This document shows positions 5,583 to 15,281 of a stretch of 45,132 bases of DNA, in pieces. Where the stretch lies: assembly GCA_947464275.1 (NCBI GenBank), contig CANHVU010000027.1, positions 1-45,132 of the forward strand, written 5' to 3'. Numbering within the stretch: position 1 is the first letter of the stretch; the number at the start of each line of letters is the position of its first letter. Source of the DNA: Bacteroidota bacterium. Its GTDB lineage: Bacteria; Bacteroidota; Bacteroidia; UKL13-3. The notes under the pieces are model-generated. The model was given only the letters and a program-made list of their open reading frames with translations, did no database searches and was not told the origin of the DNA. The position numbers were made by a program, and so were the translations under genes.

Positions 5583-8123
5583 CTAAAACTGGAATTTCAA
5601 TCCAAGATTTATACCCCAACTTCTGTGTGAAGGATAATCAGGAACGGGTTCTAAATAAGTTAAACGATGCACCATATTGATGGATATTATCCTAAAAATG
5701 TTTTCGAAACCATAACCCACTTCTACATAAGGAATATTGTCTTTAAACGAACTCACTCTATTATAAGTTCTATCTTCTTTATTAATGATAGGTTTTTCTT
5801 CGGGCATCAAACTTCTGTTTTCATTACTTAAACTGCCATAAGCAGCTTTTACAAACGCAAAGTTCCTCCATTTCCAGTTTTTAACAATTGGGATTTTATT
5901 TAAGAACAATCCTTCAAAATGTTGAATATAGGTAAAGTGCGCATATTGATCACTCACAAATTCATATACATCCATCAAACTATAATTGAAATCTGAGTAT
6001 ATAAATACTTGATTACCTCTTGCCACATCCAATAACGGATAAGGTAATTTACCAAATATTTTTCCAGTGGTTAACCAATAATCTGCCGTACCAAATTTGC
6101 CGGTATTGGCATGGTGCCAAATGTTTAATTGTATTTTATTATAATCAAAATTACTTCCTAATATACCGCTAAAACCATGCGTGTAGGTAAGTGTTAAGGC
6201 AGGTATTAATGATCTTTTCAATCTTAATCTATCATTTCCCCTAGCAATTAATAATTCTTTATAAGCCCAACGAATTTCAGCAGTTAATTGTGCATTATTA
6301 AAGCTAGTAGCGGTATCAATATTATTTGTTAAATACTTGAATTTAAAAGATTCGCCTCTAGGTTCAAATGTATTGTATTGAGCATTAATTTTATAAGACC
6401 AATCGCGGCTAAATTGTTTAAATAAACCTAGTTTTAGCTCTTGTGTTCTGTTAATCCTAATTCCTTTTGCAAAAATACTGATAGCTTGAAAAATATTTGA
6501 CGAATTATTTCCAGGACCAAAATCAGTAGTTATTCCAAGCACATCATAGTCATCTCTATAACCTGCGCTCCATACTGTCCAATCTTTTCTGTTACTTATG
6601 TAATCAGCCGACAATCCATATTTAAATTTTTCATCTTTAAAACCGTATGCTAAGTGCGATTTTAGCACCCATTGTTTACTAAAATTAGCATTGGTTTTAA
6701 ACCCTAATCTTACTCTATTTCCTTCAGCGTTATTATAACCATATAAAAATACATAAGGTCCCCAATCAATTCCTCCAACACGTTTATAACCCTCTACTAC
6801 CAATCTTACTACATCAATATAAGTTTGTATGGCAGGTAAGTTTTTAATTGAATCAACCATATTAAACATTCTTCTTTCAATTGGGGTAAATGCTTCAGGA
6901 CGTTTGCTAATCCAAAAATTAGTATCTTTTTCTAATTCATTCTCTTCGGCTCTTTCTATTAACCTATCATAAAAAGACATTTCCTTTGGTTGGTTTACCT
7001 CAATATTAGAAGTTGAATTATAAAACTTAGCAATAACCCCACTGGTATTTTTAGTCATTTCGGCCACATCAATGATCATTCTATTTTTAAATGGAATGAA
7101 AGGCCCTGCTGTAGTTTGCTTCAGTTCTTGTTGTAATTTTATTCTATCAATAAAGTTAATATTGGCATATTTCGAAATTTCAACATCAATGCGCGTTAGA
7201 GCCCATGTTCCTTCTTCAACCCACATATTACCTAAAAACCCTAAATCTTGTTCACTTTTTAAATTCAGTTGGAGTTTATAGTTTTTTTTGCCGTTTTCAA
7301 TGGTAGAATCAAGTAAAGTATAAATGTAAAAATTATGGCAAACATTGCTTAATGGGGAAATAAAATCTTTTCCTAAAATACGTACAAAGTTTTCGTTGAA
7401 ATTAAAATTTTGAAGACTTGTTCCCATTAAATCGGTAATGAAACTTTTATCGCCCACACCTATTCCTGTGGTACTGCTGGCAATCATTACTTCTTTGTTT
7501 TTTGAAGGAATTTTATTGTAGTAATACTGACTAAAAGTTTCGTTAATAAATAGAGGCAGTATGTATTTACCTTCTTCATTTTTCATTTGAAAAGCAGTAT
7601 CAAACAAACCTTTAATAGGTTTAAACATGGTTCTGTTTTTCATTTCATCACTCACATTGTTCAGGGAAATATCTACTTTGTTGTAACTATCGTATTGGTA
7701 TGCTTTTAAGTTTTCTTGGTTATTTTTATCTCTGTTTTTTCTAGCATTATTTATGATTCTAAGTGCTGGGTTAATCCCTGCCCTCACTGTTACGGTTTTT
7801 AACTCCGAACCACCTTCAATCATTTCAATGTTTAAATTTTGGGATTGACCATAATTGATACGTTTGTAATAAGTTTTGTAACCAACATAACTCGCTTTTA
7901 TTGAATCAACTTTTAAGGTGGTTTTTAATTTAAAATTCCCTTCAAAGTCGCTGGTGACACCAATACGTGTTCCTTTAAAAGTAATTGTAACAAAAGGTAA
8001 AGGTTCTTTATTGCGTTTGTCAATAATTTTACCGGTTACGGTAGTGACTTCGTCATTATTTTGTTGAGCAAATACACTCAAACAAGCAACAAATAATAAT
8101 AAAAATGCTAGGCTATTTTTCAA
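5583..8123 (-). CDS. DUF5686 outer-membrane protein with carboxypeptidase-regulatory-like domain
   Basis: An 846-aa protein. After a signal peptide (NSLAFLLLFVACLSVFAQ) comes a carboxypeptidase D regulatory-like Ig domain (about residues 27-110: VTGKIIDKRNKEPLPFV, FEGNFKLKT), then a long DUF5686 region that ends in many aromatic-rich beta strands and a terminal NLGLKFQF, as expected for an outer-membrane barrel. This architecture is common in Bacteroidota. The substrate is unknown. The start codon is TTG (8123-8121), and the first in-frame stop upstream is only six codons away with no ATG between. The gene follows the cyclophilin gene by 20 bp and is probably co-transcribed with it. Confidence 0.88.
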   Translation of the reverse strand: MKNSLAFLLLFVACLSVFAQQNNDEVTTVTGKIIDKRNKEPLPFVTITFKGTRIGVTSDFEGNFKLKTTLKVDSIKASYVGYKTYYKRINYGQSQNLNIEMIEGGSELKTVTVRAGINPALRIINNARKNRDKNNQENLKAYQYDSYNKVDISLNNVSDEMKNRTMFKPIKGLFDTAFQMKNEEGKYILPLFINETFSQYYYNKIPSKNKEVMIASSTTGIGVGDKSFITDLMGTSLQNFNFNENFVRILGKDFISPLSNVCHNFYIYTLLDSTIENGKKNYKLQLNLKSEQDLGFLGNMWVEEGTWALTRIDVEISKYANINFIDRIKLQQELKQTTAGPFIPFKNRMIIDVAEMTKNTSGVIAKFYNSTSNIEVNQPKEMSFYDRLIERAEENELEKDTNFWISKRPEAFTPIERRMFNMVDSIKNLPAIQTYIDVVRLVVEGYKRVGGIDWGPYVFLYGYNNAEGNRVRLGFKTNANFSKQWVLKSHLAYGFKDEKFKYGLSADYISNRKDWTVWSAGYRDDYDVLGITTDFGPGNNSSNIFQAISIFAKGIRINRTQELKLGLFKQFSRDWSYKINAQYNTFEPRGESFKFKYLTNNIDTATSFNNAQLTAEIRWAYKELLIARGNDRLRLKRSLIPALTLTYTHGFSGILGSNFDYNKIQLNIWHHANTGKFGTADYWLTTGKIFGKLPYPLLDVARGNQVFIYSDFNYSLMDVYEFVSDQYAHFTYIQHFEGLFLNKIPIVKNWKWRNFAFVKAAYGSLSNENRSLMPEEKPIINKEDRTYNRVSSFKDNIPYVEVGYGFENIFRIISINMVHRLTYLEPVPDYPSHRSWGINLGLKFQF

Positions 8124-8143
8124 AATACAATATACTTTTCAAA

Positions 8144-9007
8144 TTATCTTTTTACAATACTAATATTCATCCTTATATCAATAATAGGTCTATTAGTTTG
8201 TGGATTGGTATAAACGGTGGCAATTTTATCTAATACATCCATTCCCGAAACTAACCTTCCAAAAACGGTATATTCATTATCCAAATGAGGAGCGCCACCC
8301 TTCTCTGTGTAAGATAAAACTTGGTCAGAGGTGTATAGATATTCTTTACTTTCGTAAAATTTATCAATGGTTGGCTGTAATTCGCTTAAGTATTTTAAAA
8401 TAGCTTCCTTCCCTTTAGTTTGCTGTAATTCTGACAATTTGTTCGAAATGCTTGAATCTTTTGAAACATAATCATTAAATATTTTTTGCTTTCGTTGAAA
8501 GTTTCGCGAATTCATTAAATTCTCTATTTCAGGCCTGGTAAACTTTCTACCTTGAACTATGTAAAACTGACTACCACTTGATTCTTTGTTTGGATTCATT
8601 TCATCGCCTATCCTTGCTGCACAAAGCGCACCTTTAACATGAACATGTTCTTTTCTTATTTCAGCCGGAATGGTATAGTCTGGTCCTCCATTCCCCAAAA
8701 AAGCTAACGAATCGGCATTTTTTGAATCGGGGTCTCCACCTTGAATCATAAAATCTCTTATAATTCTGTGAAATAACAGGCTATCATAATAATGCTGCCT
8801 AATTAGTTTTTTAAAATTATCACGGTGTTTTGGAGTATTGTCGTATAAAATAAAAAACATATCACCATAAATGGTGCTGATTTTAACATATTCATTGAGC
8901 AATTTGGCAACACGATCTTTCTTATTTACTTTAGGAGATGCATGCTTTTGTGCAATTGCGTTAGCAGTAATTACTGTTAGTAAAATAATTAATAACCTTT
9001 TTTTCAT
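8144..9007 (-). CDS. Exported cyclophilin-type peptidyl-prolyl isomerase
   Basis: The ATG at 9007 gives a 287-aa protein with signal peptide MKKRLLIILLTVITANAIAQ. The in-frame TTG at 9025 would overlap the upstream gene and spoil the signal peptide. The cyclophilin domain shows YDSLLFHRIIRDFMIQGGDP, SSGSQFYIVQG and YTVFGRLVSGMDVLDKIA. A roughly 70-residue helical, charged insertion (about residues 160-230) splits the catalytic domain, as in several Bacteroidota periplasmic cyclophilins. Its role is folding of periplasmic or outer-membrane proteins. Its operon neighbours are a conserved hypothetical upstream and a DUF5686 outer-membrane protein downstream. Confidence 0.9.
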   Translation of the reverse strand: MKKRLLIILLTVITANAIAQKHASPKVNKKDRVAKLLNEYVKISTIYGDMFFILYDNTPKHRDNFKKLIRQHYYDSLLFHRIIRDFMIQGGDPDSKNADSLAFLGNGGPDYTIPAEIRKEHVHVKGALCAARIGDEMNPNKESSGSQFYIVQGRKFTRPEIENLMNSRNFQRKQKIFNDYVSKDSSISNKLSELQQTKGKEAILKYLSELQPTIDKFYESKEYLYTSDQVLSYTEKGGAPHLDNEYTVFGRLVSGMDVLDKIATVYTNPQTNRPIIDIRMNISIVKR

Positions 9008-9014
9008 ATGCAAA

Positions 9015-9374
9015 TTAATCTTCAATCAAATTGTTTTCTTCAAAATATCTCACAACTAATTTTCGCAAATAATATTCTTGCGATAATAGATCCTTGTATA
9101 TTGGTTGAGTAATTAAGTCATAATGAGGCCAACCTTGCTCATCGGTATATTCATATTTAAAAAAACCTTCATAGCTTAATAACTTACATGTTGCTATGTG
9201 AAACAAATCCATTTTCTCGTCTTTTGTAAACTCCCTGTTTTGTCCTAACTCTCTTATTCCAATTAAAAATAGCACACCATTCATATCTGGTTTTTTTGAA
9301 AATTGTTTTTTTAATTGAAAAACAATTTTGTACCATTTCAATTTGGTTATTTCATCAAAATCTTCCATAGCCAT
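9015..9374 (-). CDS. Conserved Bacteroidota hypothetical protein
   Basis: A 119-aa soluble, charged protein without signal peptide or membrane segment. The stretch MNGVLFLIGIRELGQ and the following DLFHIATCKLLSYEGFF and DEQGWPHYDL match a small family that I remember as widespread in Bacteroidota, with no assigned function. It stops 7 nt before the start of the cyclophilin gene and is likely the first gene of the three-gene minus-strand unit ending at 5583. A second ATG at 9368 is equally possible. Confidence 0.7.
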   Translation of the reverse strand: MAMEDFDEITKLKWYKIVFQLKKQFSKKPDMNGVLFLIGIRELGQNREFTKDEKMDLFHIATCKLLSYEGFFKYEYTDEQGWPHYDLITQPIYKDLLSQEYYLRKLVVRYFEENNLIED

Positions 9375-9524
9375 TATGATGCGAATATGCTAAAATTATA
9401 CTTAAATATTAACTTAAATAAATTTTACTGATATGATACTTTTATATTCTATCAATATGAATTATAATTTTTATACTTGCAGGTAAATTAACTGACTTAT
9501 AATTAGCTATTTTAACAAATACTT

Positions 9525-10187
9525 ATGCAATCAAGAATTAATCCAATCCTTTTTATACCCATTTTAGTAGTATTATTATTTCTATCTATTGGTTTTATTA
9601 ATTATTACTACGTAAAGAAAATTGACCGCAGTTATTCTGAAATAATTAATGCACTTTTAAAAGGAGACAACACGATTCATGAAGTAACAAAAAATAGTAC
9701 AAAAACTATATTAGAAATAGGAAAAATAATTAGTGCTACAAATGAGCATGAAAGGCTTGAAAAAATAAACAATTTGAATGGTTATATCGAAAATAACAAC
9801 ACTAATTTTATTATACTTGACTCTTTGTGTACTGATGATTTTAGAAAAAAAAATTTGGGTAAATTGGTGAAATCAAGAAATACCTTTTTAGGATATAAGG
9901 ATAGTTTACTCTCAATGATTACTAAAGATGGTGTGAATGAAAATACAAAAAAATTTTACAGAGAAGAAGTTAAAGAAAAATTAGATAATTATCTCGACCA
10001 ACAAATGCTATATGCACAAAATGCTAAATTTTATTTGCTTGAAAATTCAGGTGCATTAACAACCCTTTCTGAGAGAATAAGTTCCATTACTTTTGGTTTA
10101 ATTTTCGCACCATTTATTTTTATTATTATAAGTATTTTATATGTTATTATTGTGTTGTACCGCGGTTCAATTAATGAAAATGACTAA
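9525..10187 (+). CDS. Two-TM membrane protein with MCP-like four-helix sensor domain, no output domain
   Basis: A 220-aa protein. TM1 lies at about residues 8-29 and TM2 at about residues 187-213, and between them is a long alpha-helical, charged extracytoplasmic region of about 155 residues. The layout resembles the 4HB_MCP ligand-binding module of chemoreceptors and kinases. After TM2 only about 10 residues (YRGSINEND) remain, so no HAMP, kinase or methyl-accepting part is present. The stop is a clean TAA and no kinase follows, so it looks like a stand-alone sensor or scaffold rather than a broken receptor. A TATACTTGC promoter-like motif lies at 9472-9480. Confidence 0.6.
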   Translation: MQSRINPILFIPILVVLLFLSIGFINYYYVKKIDRSYSEIINALLKGDNTIHEVTKNSTKTILEIGKIISATNEHERLEKINNLNGYIENNNTNFIILDSLCTDDFRKKNLGKLVKSRNTFLGYKDSLLSMITKDGVNENTKKFYREEVKEKLDNYLDQQMLYAQNAKFYLLENSGALTTLSERISSITFGLIFAPFIFIIISILYVIIVLYRGSINEND

Positions 10188-10224
10188 TGTTAATTTATAA
10201 CCAGCTACTAAACCACCAACAATA

Positions 10225-12066
10225 ATGTATATAAAAAAAACGTTAACACTTTTTTTTTCAATTTTCTTAATGCTTCCAACTCTAATTATGGCACAGCCTG
10301 CCACTAATTGGTGGAACCAATCTGTGTTTTATGAAATATTTGTACGCAGTTATTTTGATAGCAATGCCGATGGCATTGGCGATTTTAATGGTATTACTTC
10401 TAAATTAAATTATTTAAACGATGGAGATTCTAACACCAAAACCGATTTAGGTATAAAAGGAATTTGGCTAATGCCCATTAATGCATCACCAAGTAGTCAT
10501 GGGTATGATGTAACAAATTACAAAGCAGTTAATCCTCAATATGGTTCATTAGCCGATTTTAAAACTTTAATAACCGAAGCTCATAGTAGAGGTATTAAAG
10601 TAATTATTGATTTTGTAATTAATCATTCATCAAGCCAACATCCATGGTTTGTAAAATCGGCTGCTAACGATCCTTTTTACCGCGATTTTTACAGATGGAA
10701 CAGCACCAAACCAACTTACAAAGGGCCTTGGGGACAAGATGTATGGTACACTAAAAATAGCAGTAATTACTATGCTTTATTTTGGAGCGAAATGCCCGAT
10801 TTAAACTATAATTATAAACCGGTAAGAGATAGTATTTTTGATGCTGCCAAGTTTTGGATTGATAGCATAAAAGTAGATGGTTTTAGACTTGATGCTGCTA
10901 TGTATTTATATGAAAACGGTGGAAACTTAATGAACCAACCAGAAACTTACCAATTTTGGGCCGATTTTAATACTTACTGCAAATCATTGAACCCTAATTT
11001 TATGACCGTTGGCGAAGTTTGGACAGCTACAAGTACCGTTAAGAATTACAATAATAAATTAGATAATTGCTTTGAGTTTGATTTAGCTAGTAATATTTTA
11101 AATGTAATGAAAACTAGTAATACGCAAGCATTAAGAGCAGAAATTAACTATGCTACAGCTAATTTACAGTTCAATAAATTCAGTACTTTTTTAACCAACC
11201 ACGACCAAAACCGAGTGTTTGACGAAATGAGTGGCGATATTAATAAACTTAAAACAGCCGCTTCTATTTATTTAACTTTACCTGGAACGCCTTATTTATA
11301 TTACGGTGAAGAAATAGGAATGAAAGGTAGCAAGCCCGATGAAAGAATTAGAACACCTATGCAATGGAGCAGCTCAAGTGCAGCAGGATTTAGTACTGTA
11401 AACCCTTGGTATGCGGTAAACTCAAACTACCCAAGCTACAATGTACAGCTTATGAATGCCGATACAAACTCATTATTGAGTTATTACAAAAAGCTAATTC
11501 AAACTAGAAATGCTACAGCAGCTTTATCGGTTGGAACATACCAAAATATTTTATGTTCCGATACAGCAGTTCTTTCATTTATAAGAACTTTCAACAACCA
11601 AAGTTTTTTGGTATTGATAAACACTGCTGCAAGAAATACCAATAATTTAGTAACCAGTTTAAACACTTTGAGTTGGGCCAATGGTAGTTTTAAATCGAAA
11701 GATATTTTGAGCAATAAAACGGAATACCTAAACATAACCGATAATGTAGGAAGTGGAATCAATTTAGCATCTTTAGAAACTAAAATTATTCAGTTAGATA
11801 GAAGTACTTCGGTTACTGAATTGGCTGCAATACAAAACATTGATGTGTATCCAAATCCTGCTCAAAACCTTCTAAATATTGACATACGAGGCATTAATCT
11901 GAATAAAACTTACCATGTAAAAATTTACAATTTGTTAGGCGAGTTAAAAATGGAAGAAACGGTTAAAGCACATCATAACAATGTATTAAACATTGAAGAA
12001 CTAAATGCAGGCGTATATTTTATTAAAACAGACAGCGGAAATACCATCAAGTTTATAAAAAACTAA
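10225..12066 (+). CDS. Secreted GH13 alpha-amylase-family enzyme with T9SS type A sorting domain
   Basis: A 613-aa protein with a signal peptide (cleavage after LIMA-Q). The GH13 barrel shows NWWNQSVFYEIFVRSYFDS, IIDFVINH (region I), GFRLDAA with nucleophile D223 (region II), VGEVW with acid/base E264 (region III) and FLTNHDQNR with D327 (region IV). NADGIGDFNG resembles alpha-glucosidase/neopullulanase-type members as well as amylases, so the exact substrate (starch or maltodextrin) is open. The last ~75 residues (IDVYPNPAQNLLNID ... GVYFIKTDSGNTIKFIKN) are a Por-secretion type A C-terminal signal, so the enzyme should be exported and surface-attached. It converges with the DUF5683 gene, 10 nt away. 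Confidence 0.93.
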   Translation: MYIKKTLTLFFSIFLMLPTLIMAQPATNWWNQSVFYEIFVRSYFDSNADGIGDFNGITSKLNYLNDGDSNTKTDLGIKGIWLMPINASPSSHGYDVTNYKAVNPQYGSLADFKTLITEAHSRGIKVIIDFVINHSSSQHPWFVKSAANDPFYRDFYRWNSTKPTYKGPWGQDVWYTKNSSNYYALFWSEMPDLNYNYKPVRDSIFDAAKFWIDSIKVDGFRLDAAMYLYENGGNLMNQPETYQFWADFNTYCKSLNPNFMTVGEVWTATSTVKNYNNKLDNCFEFDLASNILNVMKTSNTQALRAEINYATANLQFNKFSTFLTNHDQNRVFDEMSGDINKLKTAASIYLTLPGTPYLYYGEEIGMKGSKPDERIRTPMQWSSSSAAGFSTVNPWYAVNSNYPSYNVQLMNADTNSLLSYYKKLIQTRNATAALSVGTYQNILCSDTAVLSFIRTFNNQSFLVLINTAARNTNNLVTSLNTLSWANGSFKSKDILSNKTEYLNITDNVGSGINLASLETKIIQLDRSTSVTELAAIQNIDVYPNPAQNLLNIDIRGINLNKTYHVKIYNLLGELKMEETVKAHHNNVLNIEELNAGVYFIKTDSGNTIKFIKN

Positions 12067-12076
12067 TAATTATATT

Positions 12077-12619
12077 TTAAAATTCTAACTTTAAAGTGGC
12101 ACCAACAAAGGCTCTTCCAGCTTGTACTCTGTAATCAGGATGCCATTTTAAAGTTAGGTTTTCGCTTACATCAAATTCTTGCAAATGCGCATCTACTGCT
12201 GCATCAATAATTTGCAAAGCATATAAACCTCCAATCCCAATCCAAGATAAATCTCTGCTTTCCCTATAAAAATCGCGAAGCGAAACCAAATTTGCATCAT
12301 CCAAAGGTTGTAATGTTGGGTCAGAAATAGGTCTTCCTGCCTTTTTATCTAATACTGCTTGGCGAACAATATCGTACTCGTTTTGGTAAAACGAAACGGA
12401 ATAAATCAAAGCCGCAAAACCACCATAAACAATAGGAAGTTTCCAATATTTTTTATTATAAATTTGACCTAAGCCAGGTACCAAAGCTAAATAAGTTGCT
12501 TTTTTAGGCTTACTCCAATGGGTGGTATCGGCCACATAAGGTTTATCGTTATTTCTTTGAGCTTTAGCTATGTTAGCAAAAGCCAATACACAAAGAATAA
12601 AAAGTATTTTTTTTAACAT
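12077..12619 (-). CDS. DUF5683 membrane protein
   Basis: From the ATG at 12619 the product is 180 aa with signal peptide MLKKILFILCVLAFANIAKAQ. The longer frame begins with TTG at 12652 and would bury the signal. The core KKATYLALVPGLGQIYNKKYWKLPIVYGG and the following hydrophobic stretch are the DUF5683 hallmark. A second hydrophobic segment (WIGIGGLYALQIIDAAVDAHL) and a C-terminal beta strand ending ATLKLEF follow. The family is widespread in Bacteroidota, often beside chromosome-partitioning genes, and its function is unknown. Here it lies about 130 bp after the beta-mannosidase gene. Confidence 0.85.
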   Translation of the reverse strand: MLKKILFILCVLAFANIAKAQRNNDKPYVADTTHWSKPKKATYLALVPGLGQIYNKKYWKLPIVYGGFAALIYSVSFYQNEYDIVRQAVLDKKAGRPISDPTLQPLDDANLVSLRDFYRESRDLSWIGIGGLYALQIIDAAVDAHLQEFDVSENLTLKWHPDYRVQAGRAFVGATLKLEF

Positions 12620-12749
12620 AAAGCAATATTGCTTGTTTTTAAAGTTGGGCAAAAGTAGCTATTTAGGTGCTTAATTCAAGTGAATGTTTAAAATACATGC
12701 ACCGAACAAGTTATTTCAAACATTAGGCCATGTTTATTAATTAAATCCT

Positions 12750-15281
12750 TTACTTGGCATCGAATAAAGATTTTGCCCATGTATTAAAAAAATCTGTTTT
12801 AGAATACTTACCAGAAATATGAATAATTTTCTTTTCATTTGGTAGTAAATCGAAGTAATTATCTTCAAATTGATAGGATTTATTATCAGTTCTTAAAAAC
12901 ACATTTTTGGCTAATTTATCACTTGAAATTTCTATCTGATTTTTATTTAAATATTTAAAATAAATAGTAGGTTTTTGGAGTATTAAATCTTTTGGTTTTA
13001 CAAAAAAATGCAATGAACTTATCGTTGTATTTTCATTTTTAAATGAAGCTGATAAAACCAAACTATTCAAGTTAAATTCACCTTTCAATTTGCTTTTGTC
13101 AAAATAGTAATAAATGCTGCTAGTATTTGATTTTACAATTGTTTGAATGGTGTCGCTGAAAATAGTTTTTCCATCAAAATCAAAAATGTTTACACTTAAA
13201 TCTCCTTTTATATTAACCATTTTATCAGATACAAAAAATACCAAAACAGAATCACCTTTATCTTGAAACGAAATCAATAAATCGCTAAATGATTGTTTTA
13301 TTTGGTAATGTAAAGCTTTCCAATTCCCGTTATTATCTAATGAGCTCCAAGATGTAACAGGCCAACAATCGTTTAACTGCCAATACAAACTGCCCATGCA
13401 ATATGGCATGGCTCTCCTATGCGCTTCAATTGCGGTTTTCATACCTTCGGCTTGTAATAATTGAGAAACGTACACATAGTTTTCGAAAGTTTTTGGAACC
13501 AAATAATCCCGTTCCATGTAAGTTTGAATGGTTTTATAACCCGTTGGATGCTTTTGATGCGTTTTTAAAACAGCTGAATCCAACACATTTTTCCCCTCTT
13601 TTAATTGCAACGCACCCATATTTTTAAAAGTTTGAACTGATGGCATTCCTTGAAAACCATACTCGCTCATAAATCTCCCAACTTTATTTTGGTACATTTT
13701 AAAAGGCTCCACTCCCCACCAAACGCCCCAATAATGAGCATCGCCTTGAGTTAAACTTTCTTTTCGCCCCCAGCCAATACTTGGGGAGCTAGGCCAATAA
13801 GCACGCGAATTATCTAAGTGATAAACCGCATTTTTAATTACAATTTCGAACAAGGTTTTATACTGCTGTGCAATTTTAGTTGAATCGGCAGTGGAGTAAT
13901 TAAACTGTTTTTGCCAACCCCAATTTTTCCACCCTTCATCTATTTCGTTATTGCCACACCAAATGGCCAAACTTGGATTATTTCTTAAACGAATAATTTG
14001 ATCATTTATTTCCGCATTTACATTTTCCAAAAATGCTGAATCTCCAGGATACATGGCACAAGCAAACATAAAATCTTGCCAAACCAAAATGCCATTTTGA
14101 TTACATAATTGATAGAAATCGTTGCTAGCATAAGTTCCTCCACCCCACACTCTGAGCATATTGATATTGGCCTCTTTCGCATTTTTTATTAACTCTTTGG
14201 TTTTGGCTAAATTTACACGAGGTAAAAAATTGTCTTCAGGAATGTAATTAGCGCCTTTGGCAAAAATTGGCACACCATTTAGTTTAAAATAAAATGACTT
14301 ACCAATACTATCTTTTTCTTGCATTAACTCAATAGTCCGTAAGCCAAAGGTGATAACATTTGAATCAAGCCTTTTTTGAGTTGAACTTAAAATTACGGAA
14401 TAATGATACAAATTTTGTTCACCTAAATTGTGTGTCCACCAAAGTTTAGGATTATATATTTCAGTGTATAACGAAACCCGATTTATTCCTTTTTCTAATT
14501 CAATAATTGTATCGTTTGATTTAGGAATATTTAAATCGGAATTGTTGTTAAATAATTCAAAATTATAAAGTCCTTTTTTACTACAATTTACTTCCACATT
14601 CAGTTGTATTTGTGCCAATTCCTTTGTTAATTTTTTTTGAATAAACTGAATATTATTGATTTTAGCTTGGTTCCAAAATTTCAACTTTACATCTTTCCAA
14701 ATACCGCAAGTAACAAAACGCGGGCCCCAATCCCATCCAAACTGATATTGAGCTTTACGAACAAAAACTTTTTCATCGCCAGGCAATGTGTAAGATAATT
14801 TAGCAGCCTCGGCTTTAGCCTTATATACAGCAGATTCAAACTGAATATATATGGTATTTTTGCCTATATGTAACCCTTTTTTTACATCAATAATCCAAGT
14901 TCTAAACATGTTATTTGCTTCCAAAACCAACGAATCGTTTACAAAAACCTTAGCATAAGTGTCAAGTCCTTCAAACTGTAAATCAATGTGTTCGTTATCT
15001 AGCTCAGCTTTAGTAATTAAAAAATTGGTTTTATAATCCCAGTTTTCGTTTTCTAAATATTGTAAAAGGCTTTCGTTATTGGCTAAATATGGATCAGGAA
15101 TTTTCTTTAAATTGAGTAAATCGGTGTGAGCAGTTCCAGGAACTTTGGCTTTTAACCACTCTGTTTCCTTGGTATTTTTAAACTGCCATTTTTCTTTGCT
15201 TAAATTCTTTTCAAATGATTGATTAAAAGCTAGTAAAGGCAATAGGACATAAATAAAAAGTAGTAGTAAATTTTTTTTCAA
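12750..15281 (-). CDS. GH2 beta-mannosidase, exported
   Basis: An 843-aa protein with a signal peptide (MKKNLLLLFIYVLLPLLAFNQ). The sugar-binding and Ig-like GH2 domains are followed by the catalytic barrel. WCGNNEIDEGW holds the acid/base E446 and FMSEYGFQGMPS the nucleophile E540. KANYIPEDNFLPR-like and WGGGTYASNDFYQLCNQNG segments are typical of beta-mannosidases rather than beta-galactosidases. It would remove the beta-1,4-linked mannose of the N-glycan core or of mannan oligosaccharides. The start is TTG (15281), overlapping the cutC stop by 4 nt, so translation is coupled. It is the last gene of the four-gene unit that begins at 18568. Confidence 0.9.
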   Translation of the reverse strand: MKKNLLLLFIYVLLPLLAFNQSFEKNLSKEKWQFKNTKETEWLKAKVPGTAHTDLLNLKKIPDPYLANNESLLQYLENENWDYKTNFLITKAELDNEHIDLQFEGLDTYAKVFVNDSLVLEANNMFRTWIIDVKKGLHIGKNTIYIQFESAVYKAKAEAAKLSYTLPGDEKVFVRKAQYQFGWDWGPRFVTCGIWKDVKLKFWNQAKINNIQFIQKKLTKELAQIQLNVEVNCSKKGLYNFELFNNNSDLNIPKSNDTIIELEKGINRVSLYTEIYNPKLWWTHNLGEQNLYHYSVILSSTQKRLDSNVITFGLRTIELMQEKDSIGKSFYFKLNGVPIFAKGANYIPEDNFLPRVNLAKTKELIKNAKEANINMLRVWGGGTYASNDFYQLCNQNGILVWQDFMFACAMYPGDSAFLENVNAEINDQIIRLRNNPSLAIWCGNNEIDEGWKNWGWQKQFNYSTADSTKIAQQYKTLFEIVIKNAVYHLDNSRAYWPSSPSIGWGRKESLTQGDAHYWGVWWGVEPFKMYQNKVGRFMSEYGFQGMPSVQTFKNMGALQLKEGKNVLDSAVLKTHQKHPTGYKTIQTYMERDYLVPKTFENYVYVSQLLQAEGMKTAIEAHRRAMPYCMGSLYWQLNDCWPVTSWSSLDNNGNWKALHYQIKQSFSDLLISFQDKGDSVLVFFVSDKMVNIKGDLSVNIFDFDGKTIFSDTIQTIVKSNTSSIYYYFDKSKLKGEFNLNSLVLSASFKNENTTISSLHFFVKPKDLILQKPTIYFKYLNKNQIEISSDKLAKNVFLRTDNKSYQFEDNYFDLLPNEKKIIHISGKYSKTDFFNTWAKSLFDAK

